NCBI GenBank assembly: GCA_002385675.1
Contig: DGDY01000142.1
Coordinates: 1-12,048, forward strand
Reading direction: 5' to 3'
DNA from: Anaerolineales bacterium UBA3940
Lineage (GTDB): Bacteria > Chloroflexota > Anaerolineae > Aggregatilineales > UBA3940
Length of the DNA stretch: 12,048 nucleotides
The notes below the pieces were generated by a model, which was not told the origin of the DNA, made no database searches, and saw nothing but the letters and a program-made list of their open reading frames with translations. The number at the start of each line of letters is the position of its first letter. Within the stretch, counting starts at the first letter, position 1. The position numbers and the translations under genes were made by a program. This document shows, one piece after another, positions 1-5,769 of this stretch.

Positions 1-45
1 AGCGTCACAAGAGCATTAAGAACAACCGCGCCAACCTACAGTCAG
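1..45. other. Sequence downstream of cas2, no feature seen
   Basis: These 45 bases follow the cas2 stop codon on the minus strand. In type I-E loci the leader and CRISPR array often follow cas2, but no repeat unit, hairpin or T-run terminator can be seen in so short a piece. Confidence 0.4.
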
Positions 46-318
46 CTACGGCTTGCACACGAGCAGCAGACCCTCGTAGTCTACCAGCCTCCGCCGTGTA
101 CAGCCATGCATCAGCATCGAGTACCCCTGCTCGTTGTTTGTGCTCCAGATCATGATCACGCCGCCATCGCGCCGTGCCCGGCAGCACTTCATCCACAAGC
201 GCTCCCGCACCATTGCGGAAATCTTGCCGACAAATGTGCCAGGGTGCGGCTCGATGAGCCAGCGCGTCAGTTCACCCCGAAGCGTGGGCGGCACCGATTC
301 GAGAATGATCACAACCAT
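46..318 (-). CDS. cas2: CRISPR-associated endoribonuclease-fold protein Cas2, type I-E
   Basis: This 90-residue protein is the structural subunit of the Cas1-Cas2 spacer integrase; in I-E systems a Cas2 dimer bridges two Cas1 dimers and holds the prespacer DNA. The sequence starts MVVIILESVPPTLRGELTRW and ends in a VDYEGLLLVCKP-type tail, the typical shape of the Cas2e family (PF09707), with the WMK and GGVIMIWSTNNEQGY segments also typical. Its size matches the family, which is slightly under 100 residues. The ATG at 318 was chosen because family members start with this hydrophobic strand. A longer in-frame extension to 396 would overlap cas1 by 77 nt and is not conserved in character. The ATG lies 1 nt after the cas1 TGA, with GAGG six bases upstream inside cas1, so translation is coupled. 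It is the last gene of the operon. Confidence 0.95.
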   Translation of the reverse strand: MVVIILESVPPTLRGELTRWLIEPHPGTFVGKISAMVRERLWMKCCRARRDGGVIMIWSTNNEQGYSMLMHGCTRRRLVDYEGLLLVCKP

Positions 319-319
319 G

Positions 320-1225
320 TCAGACCTCGCCTTCCAACGCTTCCCAGAGCGTACCGGGCGGCGCATGCTCACTGTCGGCGTCCGTAAACTTGTCATACGG
401 AGCTTCTTTCAGATCGAGCAACCGGTCGATGTCCGGCAGGATGCGCTCCAGCAGCTTCTCTTCCCGGAACCGCTCACGACAGGCCTGACGCACCCGGGCT
501 TCGAGATCCCGTTTCGATTTGGCTACTGTCTCGAACGCAACCGGTATGGTGATATCGATCTTGTACAGGTCGGCGATGTCATAGACAAACGAGAACTGCC
601 GCCCCGTGTGGATAAAACCGAGGCCGGGGCTGTACCCGCCTGACACGATGGCCGCATGACACAGGCCGTTTAGTAGCGCATTAGCAGCCGAGAGCGCCCG
701 GTTGATAGGGTCCGCCCGCTCCCACTTGCTGCGGTCGTACCGCCGACCATCCCACTTTACCCCGTAGGTACGGCTGGCTCGAGCGTACGCCGTACGAACG
801 CGCACGCCTTCCTTACCCCGGATTTGCGGCAGGGTTAACCCCCGGTCCAGCTCACCGCCGAAGCGAGCGTGGTACATGTTCAGTACAACCTGTTCACGCA
901 GCTCTGGATGGCTAACCAGATAGGCCTGGTGCAGCAACCGATACGCTTTTCGGGTTTCGCCGCTGCCATGCGCGTAGCAGCGCATGCCATCCTCACCAAC
1001 CCAGACTACGCTGCAGCCGTTATCGGCCAGCGCACGGACGGCAGCGTGGGTGATGGAGGTACCCGGGCCAAGCATCAGCACCGACAGATTGGCGATAGGC
1101 ACCATCGTGCGCCCCATGTCGGTTGTCGCTTCGATGGCGAGATCGCTCTGGTTGATGATGGCATGCTCCAGGTACAGGTAGCTGAGGCTGTCGCGCAGCT
1201 TGGGCAGTTCATGGAGATCGCGCAT
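320..1225 (-). CDS. cas1: CRISPR-associated integrase Cas1, type I-E
   Basis: Cas1 is the catalytic subunit of the adaptation complex; it inserts new spacers at the leader end of the array by DNA transesterification. The product is 301 residues from the ATG at 1225, normal for Cas1e. The active-site set is readable as E139 (in RGKEGVRVR), H206 (GFIHTG) and D216/D219 (FVYDIADLYK), each two residues before the corresponding E. coli positions 141, 208 and 218/221. The N-terminal beta domain has the family segments SYLYLEHA and LMLGPGTSITHAA. A TTG one codon earlier (1228) could also serve, but the GGAGGGAG at 1232-1239 is better spaced for the ATG. The gene overlaps the end of cas6e by 17 nt and is followed by cas2 after 1 nt, as in most I-E operons. 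No frameshift or missing residue is seen, so it should be active. Confidence 0.97.
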   Translation of the reverse strand: MRDLHELPKLRDSLSYLYLEHAIINQSDLAIEATTDMGRTMVPIANLSVLMLGPGTSITHAAVRALADNGCSVVWVGEDGMRCYAHGSGETRKAYRLLHQAYLVSHPELREQVVLNMYHARFGGELDRGLTLPQIRGKEGVRVRTAYARASRTYGVKWDGRRYDRSKWERADPINRALSAANALLNGLCHAAIVSGGYSPGLGFIHTGRQFSFVYDIADLYKIDITIPVAFETVAKSKRDLEARVRQACRERFREEKLLERILPDIDRLLDLKEAPYDKFTDADSEHAPPGTLWEALEGEV

Positions 1226-1862
1226 CAAGCACTCCCTCCGGGACGGGCGCTACCGAGAGCAGGCCCATCCCCATGCTCTTGCCAGACCCGATGCCGCTAC
1301 AGATGGTATCCACAAGGCGTTCCGGGTCGGTCACGTACAGCAGGCCGTCGAACTGCACCGTGTAGATGCTCGCCATGTGGCCGCTTGCGGTCCGGTGACG
1401 GTTGAAGCCCATATCGCTGATCCGTACATCCTCCCGCCTGACACGGAACCCGCCCTGCTCACCTTTGCGCTCCAGCCACTTCATCTGCTCTTCTTCGGTG
1501 AGCAGCCCCAGCCGCCTGCCATCCCGCTTGACGGTCGGGTTGGCGACGAGGCGGAAGATCAGCGGCTGGCCCTCGGCCAGCGCCAGCTCGACCCGCTTGA
1601 CCACCGGAGCGCTCAGGAAGTAGCCGGCAGGACGGTCGGCCAGCACCGACCAGTCCGGTGGGGACAGTGACTGCACCAGCAGTCGGATCGCCGGTGCGCC
1701 GTAGGCGTCACGCACATCCTCCCGCCGGAACAGCACGCGCTCCCCGGTGGGCAACTCCGCCGGGAAGGCGGACATGACCGTGCGATGCGTCTCGTAAAGC
1801 GTCCGGTGGTCCTGCCGGACACTGCGCGACCGGGCGTTCAGGCTCATCTGTGATAGATACAT
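1209..1862 (-). CDS. cas6e: Cas6e (CasE/Cse3) crRNA-processing endoribonuclease
   Basis: This protein cuts the pre-crRNA at the base of each repeat hairpin and stays bound to the 3' handle as the head subunit of Cascade. It has 217 residues, close to the usual 200-220. The N-terminus MYLSQMSLNARSRSVRQD followed by YETHRTV places H26 where the catalytic His of Thermus thermophilus Cse3 lies. A PPDWSVL segment (about 68-74) and LIFRLVANPTVKRDGRR (101-117) are typical of the family. The C-terminal glycine-rich loop SGIGSGKSMGMGLLSVAP (189-206) is the RAMP signature. ATG at 1862 directly abuts the TAG of cas5e, with AAGGAGG five bases upstream. M6 is a possible alternative start, but the first ATG begins the family's first beta strand. 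The repeat it cuts is not in the window, so hairpin specificity cannot be read. Confidence 0.96.
   Translation of the reverse strand: MYLSQMSLNARSRSVRQDHRTLYETHRTVMSAFPAELPTGERVLFRREDVRDAYGAPAIRLLVQSLSPPDWSVLADRPAGYFLSAPVVKRVELALAEGQPLIFRLVANPTVKRDGRRLGLLTEEEQMKWLERKGEQGGFRVRREDVRISDMGFNRHRTASGHMASIYTVQFDGLLYVTDPERLVDTICSGIGSGKSMGMGLLSVAPVPEGVLDARSP
1232..1239 (-). promoter_or_regulatory. Shine-Dalgarno of cas1, favours ATG over TTG
   Basis: GGAGGGAG lies within the end of cas6e. It is six bases from the ATG at 1225 but only three from the TTG at 1228, so the ATG (MRDLHELPKL) is the likelier start. Confidence 0.7.
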
Positions 1863-2531
1863 CTATCCCTCCTTGTCCGGCAGCGGCATTGCGATGTACT
1901 CTATTGAAACCCGGCGCTGCGCAAACTTGCGCTCGGCGAAGGAGAGGGGCACGTCGGTTCGCACGATGTAGCCTGCAGGGTCGTCATAGAAGACCGGCAA
2001 CTGCGCCGGGGCCTTAGAGCGGTCCGGGTCGCCCAGCCAGGGGTACGCCCCCAGCGCGTCGAACAGCCCGTACCCGTCCCACAGACCATCCGGCAGCCAG
2101 ACGGGCTCCCCCGGCACAAACGCCTTGCGCCCCAGGTACAGCGTCCAGACCGGGTCGCGCAGCGCGGCGTAAAGCTCGGCGAGCAGGCCGCTGTCACCCT
2201 CCAGCCCAACGAGGAACTTCGCATCGGCCAGATAGTAGCGGTTGGATACAACCGTTCGGCTCTCGGATTTGCCGCTCACCAGGTAGAAGCTGTCACTGCT
2301 AGCCGTGTGGTAGTCGTGCTCCACCCGGCCCGGCTGGTCGACACGCACGCCCATGCGGAGGGATGCGAGATCGTCAACCGGCTCCGTACGAGGGCGGCCC
2401 AGCGCCGCACATAGCAGCCCAATCACACCGCTCTTGGATGGCTCGCGGCCAGTATCACGTCTGTCGAAGCGGCTCTGCGTGCCCCAGGACTGCATGGGGC
2501 CGCTCAACCGCAGCAGAAGCGTCCCGCTCAT
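1863..2531 (-). CDS. cas5e: Cas5e (CasD), Cascade subunit holding the crRNA 5' handle
   Basis: Cas5e caps the 5' handle of the crRNA and contacts Cas8e at the foot of Cascade; unlike Cas5 of I-C systems, it does not process RNA. The 222-residue product begins with the family strand LLLRLSGPMQSWGTQSRFD (5-23), followed by the PSKSGVIGLLCAALG segment (31-45), which is strongly conserved in Cas5e and marks the N-terminal RAMP fold. DYHTASSDSFYL and SNRYYLADAKFLVGLEG further in are also typical. The thumb and C-terminal strand ending RRVSIEYIAMPLP complete the domain. ATG at 2531 overlaps the cas7e stop by 4 nt (ATGA), with GGAAGAG about six bases upstream, and the stop codon touches the cas6e ATG. 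Length and motifs match an intact subunit. Confidence 0.96.
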   Translation of the reverse strand: MSGTLLLRLSGPMQSWGTQSRFDRRDTGREPSKSGVIGLLCAALGRPRTEPVDDLASLRMGVRVDQPGRVEHDYHTASSDSFYLVSGKSESRTVVSNRYYLADAKFLVGLEGDSGLLAELYAALRDPVWTLYLGRKAFVPGEPVWLPDGLWDGYGLFDALGAYPWLGDPDRSKAPAQLPVFYDDPAGYIVRTDVPLSFAERKFAQRRVSIEYIAMPLPDKEG

Positions 2532-3673
2532 GAGAGAGACTCTTCCGCCCGGGGCAGCGCGTCAAGCGTGGAAGCCACCCAGGTTTCCACGTTGTCGACC
2601 GTGTACGCCGCCAGGTAGTCGAGCGGCAGGTCAGGCTCGATCGCCAGCACTGTGACGTGCTGCTGGTCGCTGCCGTAAACCTGCTGCAGCCGCGCCCAGT
2701 ACTCATCAAGGCGGCCCACTGACTCAGCGATGAGGCCGCGCTGGTAGCCGGGATAAACCGGTTTTTCGAAGGCGTTGGCAAGCGACCAGCACATCCCGTC
2801 TGCACGTACGACGGCCATGAGAAAGCTGGGCGGGTTGTGCGCGGCAAACGTATTCTGCTTGCCGGTCGGGATGGCCCGCACGGCTGCCCGCAGGAAGCCC
2901 GCTACCGTCCGCCGCGCCATCTCGACGTTCCCATTCAGGTTCTGGACAAGCTGGTCCCAGTCGATGCGGGCGTAGCGGTAGAAGGTTGCGCTGTTAAAGC
3001 CCGTCATGCCCATGTGCGCCGAGCCGGTTTCACCATCCTGCTGCAAGTCGTCTACGGCGGTAAAGAAGTCCATCTCCATCGACACCTGATGCGTGGAAAT
3101 GGCATGGGCCACCTGGCAAGCCGCGTCGATGTTGAAGTCCGGATGCTCGGCCAGCATGCGCCCGAACATCGCGATATCCGGCGCGCTGGCCCTACCGCGA
3201 ATCGCCTTGACGTAGTCCTTGACCAGCTTGTCGAGCAGCCTGGTATCCGGCTTCTCCTGCACCAGCCCCGCGTAGATGTCCTCCCACTGGCCCAGCGTGC
3301 GAGCAACCAGATCGCTCACTTCCTGGTCGCTCAGGTAGAGCAGCACGCTCGTGTGCAGGTTATCACCCTCAACCTTATTGCCAATCGCCTCGGCCAGAGC
3401 GACGGCGACCAACTGCGCGTCCTCCGGCGATACGCCCGCCTGCTCCAGTGCCGGCTGGAAGCGCTCGGTAACGAGCAGCCGCGTCCGCACCGCCGGGGGG
3501 ACCCCGGTGCTCTCCGCGAAGATAGGCTCGCGGCGGATAGCCCGCTTGAAGGCCTGCGAGGAGATGCGCGCCCGGCGCACCCCGCCAAAGGTGCAGTCTT
3601 TGGGGTTGTTCGTGTCGTCCCGGTTGAGGTTTGACGGCGCAAAGTTCTGAATGATGTGCAGCTCAATGTTCAT
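2528..3673 (-). CDS. cas7e: Cas7e (CasC/Cse4), Cascade backbone subunit
   Basis: Cas7e polymerises along the spacer part of the crRNA, six copies per Cascade in E. coli, and forms the groove that pairs crRNA with target DNA. The 381-residue protein starts MNIELHIIQNFAPSNLNRDD and continues with the conserved RARISSQAFKRAIR block (34-47), the crRNA-binding helix region of this family. The middle has HAISTHQVSMEMDFFTAVDD and GMTGFNSATFYRYARIDWDQL segments, and PTGKQNTFAAHNPP lies toward the C-terminus, all characteristic of the Cse4 family. Length fits the usual 340-390. The gene has its own Shine-Dalgarno AAAGGA (3683-3688) in the only real gap of the operon, 26 nt after cse2. That would suit the higher copy number of this subunit, which is an inference. 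It overlaps cas5e by 4 nt. Confidence 0.97.
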   Translation of the reverse strand: MNIELHIIQNFAPSNLNRDDTNNPKDCTFGGVRRARISSQAFKRAIRREPIFAESTGVPPAVRTRLLVTERFQPALEQAGVSPEDAQLVAVALAEAIGNKVEGDNLHTSVLLYLSDQEVSDLVARTLGQWEDIYAGLVQEKPDTRLLDKLVKDYVKAIRGRASAPDIAMFGRMLAEHPDFNIDAACQVAHAISTHQVSMEMDFFTAVDDLQQDGETGSAHMGMTGFNSATFYRYARIDWDQLVQNLNGNVEMARRTVAGFLRAAVRAIPTGKQNTFAAHNPPSFLMAVVRADGMCWSLANAFEKPVYPGYQRGLIAESVGRLDEYWARLQQVYGSDQQHVTVLAIEPDLPLDYLAAYTVDNVETWVASTLDALPRAEESLS

Positions 3674-3682
3674 CGTTTGGTG

Positions 3683-3688
3683 TCCTTT
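3683..3688 (-). promoter_or_regulatory. Shine-Dalgarno of cas7e
   Basis: AAAGGA lies nine bases before the cas7e ATG, within the 26-nt gap that is the widest in the operon. Unlike the other cas genes, cas7e therefore has its ribosome site outside the preceding coding region. Confidence 0.75.
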
Positions 3689-3699
3689 CTGTCTTAAGC

Positions 3700-4206
3700 C
3701 TACTCAGTCTCTAACGTTGATGCCTGCGGCTCGCGCCAGAAGCTCTTCGCCCAGCGGCGGCGCACATCGGCCCGCCATTCTGGATGGTTCCAGGCGCGGC
3801 AGTCCCAAAACAGTTGGTTCCAGTTGACCGGGATCTCCTCGCTCTTGAGCCGGGCGACGGCCTGGCGCAGATGCACGTGCAGGTCGTCGGGGTGTGCCGC
3901 CAGCAGGGCCGTAAAGCGACGCTCCAGCCCGGCCTTATTCTCCGGCGTGCGGAGTGCGGCGTAGTGATCGCCCATATTGCCGCTTGTCGTGTTGGCAGGG
4001 TGCAGCCCGAAGAGCGACGCGATCAGGTAGAGCGTGCTCTCCTCCCAGCGCGAAGGCCGTTCCGATAGAAAGGGCACGACAAAGCGCAGCATCTCGGGCG
4101 CGTGGCCTGGTGGCTGCCCCAGCCCACGACGCAGCGCGGCCAGCGCGCCCCGGTCTTTGGCGAGCGTCCCGGTGAGATAGCTGATAAACGGGTGTATTTC
4201 TGTCAT
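3700..4206 (-). CDS. cse2: Cse2 (CasB), small subunit of type I-E Cascade
   Basis: Cse2 forms a dimer along the belly of Cascade and stabilises the R-loop by holding the displaced DNA strand. The 168-residue, mostly helical and basic product matches the family size (about 160-200). The N-terminus HPFISYLTGTLAKDRGALAALRRG fits the family's first helices. A PSRWEESTLYLIASLFGLHP segment (51-70) is typical. The C-terminal VNWNQLFWDCRAWNHPEW block (127-144) followed by VRRRWAKSFW is the most diagnostic part of Cse2. ATG at 4206 lies 3 nt past the cse1 TAG, and a strong AGGAGG (4215-4220) sits eight bases upstream inside the last codons of cse1, so both coupling and independent initiation are possible. 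The 26 nt after it hold only the cas7e ribosome binding site. Confidence 0.95.
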   Translation of the reverse strand: MTEIHPFISYLTGTLAKDRGALAALRRGLGQPPGHAPEMLRFVVPFLSERPSRWEESTLYLIASLFGLHPANTTSGNMGDHYAALRTPENKAGLERRFTALLAAHPDDLHVHLRQAVARLKSEEIPVNWNQLFWDCRAWNHPEWRADVRRRWAKSFWREPQASTLETE

Positions 4207-4209
4207 TGG

Positions 4210-5769
4210 CTATGCCTCCTGTCCAGACTTGAATAGTTTTTTCAGGCCCGCGTTAAGCTGCTGCCTGCCCACCACTGCCGCTTTCAGCGCCCGAGCATCG
4301 GTACCGGCCAGCGTTTCAGCCCGCTGGAACGTCGCTTCTGCAATCTGCTTGAGGACGCCCATCCACCAGTCGAGGACCGCGTCAGGGTCATGTGGGAGGG
4401 CACTTACGAATTCCCAGAAGAAGGGCTCCAGACTGCCCCAGTACTCTCGCATCACGCCCCAGTGTTCAACGAGATTCCGCACGTCACCCCGGTCGGGGCT
4501 ACGTCCGCCCTGCTGGTCCGCAGAAGTCGAGAGCACAAGCTCGGCCAGCCGGGAGACTGCGCCCCGCGTGGTGCGGGCAACGTCTTCCGTTTTGTTCATG
4601 GCGAGCTGCAAGTCGGTGAAGAGGTTTTCGTCGGCCAGGTAGACGGTGGGCAGCGGCATATGTTCCTCAAGCTCAAAACTGATTGCGCCCCCTCCATCCT
4701 TTGTCTTCGCGCCAACTGCGTGAAGAGTAGGACGTGGCAGATCATCCAGAACACCGTCGTAGTCCACTTCCAGCAGCCGACGCAACCACGACAGACACCG
4801 GGGCACTCTATCCTGACTGCGACTGTCGGGCTGCAAGAGCGTACTGCTGTCGCGCCAGAGCGCCCGCTCGCTATTTGGCACTCTAGACGAGTAGCCCGCC
4901 TTTTTTTGAGCACGGTAATGTACCATCGGGTCAAGCACATGTGATGCCAGCTTTGGCAAGCCTTTCTCCTGACTGCACTCGCGGACCAGGTGTCCATCGG
5001 CCGGCGGTTCCAGCCACATGCTAAGCGACTGCCAGGAGAGATAGTCAAGATAGCCTAGTGGCTCCACCTCACCCTTCAGTTCTCTTCTCCCAACACGGTA
5101 TGGATCCTCCATCTCCCACGAGGGGCGGTCATCGGCAGTGCTGTGCATGGTGCTAGGGTCCGGGTAGGCGGGAAGATTCAGCATCAAAGTCTCGAAAAAT
5201 GTTCGACCTGAGAGGTAATAGAGCATCCGGTTAAGGCAGGGAGCCGCCACCAGATAGCTCGCCGAGCCTTTAGTTCTACCACCCGCCCTGAAGCACTGAG
5301 CAGCAAGCACTATCCGAGCGGCCTCAGCAGCATGCACTCCCCGAAAATCGGAGTTAGTTTCATGGCTGAACAACGTAGGGCCGCCGTCCTTCCCCACAAC
5401 TGCGTGTATGAGTTCCGCCCTAGAAGCACTTTGTGGCTTCATCTGATAGAAACGCCTCTCCTCGTCATCGCCGAATAACTCGAATCGATGTCGCCATTCG
5501 TCAAGGTAGGCGTTGAGCAAGTGTTCATCCCACTGCCCTTGCTGCCACAGGTGGAACCACTCCTGCTCGTCATGCGGGCCAAACACGCGATGCAGAATGC
5601 AGAGCAGCAGACGCAACACAGGTATGACGATCATAGGAGAGGATGTGGCCAAGCCCCGCAGCTCGTGCGCACGCAGCAGGACATCCCGCAGGCCCAGCTC
5701 GACGGGCCTGCCGTCCTGATCCGTGCATGGAATCCAGGGCTCGACAATCAGGTTAAAGGATGGGGTCAT
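4210..5769 (-). CDS. casA: Cas8e (Cse1/CasA), large subunit of type I-E Cascade, PAM recognition
   Basis: Cas8e reads the protospacer-adjacent motif, opens the target duplex and recruits Cas3. The product is 519 residues, as expected (about 500-560). It starts SFNLIVEPWIPCTDQDG (4-20), the hallmark start of Cse1, followed by LRDVLLRAHELRGLA. The loop LFSHETNS (133-140) corresponds to the L1 region that contacts crRNA/PAM DNA in the E. coli and Thermus proteins. GYLDYLSWQSLSMWLEP (about 239-255) is another conserved block, and a helical bundle closes the C-terminus. ATG at 5769 overlaps the cas3 stop by 4 nt (ATGA), with GGAGGA six bases upstream. The middle of the gene is visibly less GC-rich than its neighbours: 28 of 60 bases at 5161-5220 against 43 of 60 at 2041-2100. 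This fast-evolving subunit may have a partly separate history. PAM preference cannot be predicted by eye. Confidence 0.96.
   Translation of the reverse strand: MTPSFNLIVEPWIPCTDQDGRPVELGLRDVLLRAHELRGLATSSPMIVIPVLRLLLCILHRVFGPHDEQEWFHLWQQGQWDEHLLNAYLDEWRHRFELFGDDEERRFYQMKPQSASRAELIHAVVGKDGGPTLFSHETNSDFRGVHAAEAARIVLAAQCFRAGGRTKGSASYLVAAPCLNRMLYYLSGRTFFETLMLNLPAYPDPSTMHSTADDRPSWEMEDPYRVGRRELKGEVEPLGYLDYLSWQSLSMWLEPPADGHLVRECSQEKGLPKLASHVLDPMVHYRAQKKAGYSSRVPNSERALWRDSSTLLQPDSRSQDRVPRCLSWLRRLLEVDYDGVLDDLPRPTLHAVGAKTKDGGGAISFELEEHMPLPTVYLADENLFTDLQLAMNKTEDVARTTRGAVSRLAELVLSTSADQQGGRSPDRGDVRNLVEHWGVMREYWGSLEPFFWEFVSALPHDPDAVLDWWMGVLKQIAEATFQRAETLAGTDARALKAAVVGRQQLNAGLKKLFKSGQEA
4215..4220 (-). promoter_or_regulatory. 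Shine-Dalgarno of cse2 inside the cse1 end
   Basis: AGGAGG, a full match to the anti-SD core, sits in the last sense codons of cse1, eight bases before the cse2 ATG. It confirms the cse2 start and suggests strong initiation in its own right. Confidence 0.8.

Noticed and set aside
2837..3634. 265-residue plus-strand reading frame opposite cas7e
   Set aside because: The minus strand is unambiguous Cas7e; the plus-strand translation resembles no family and is a shadow of codon bias.
4901..4907. Run of seven A on the minus strand within cse1, a possible slippery site
   Set aside because: The frame through it encodes Gln-Lys-Lys and continues as normal Cse1; there is no stop-proximal context or alternative product to suggest programmed slippage.
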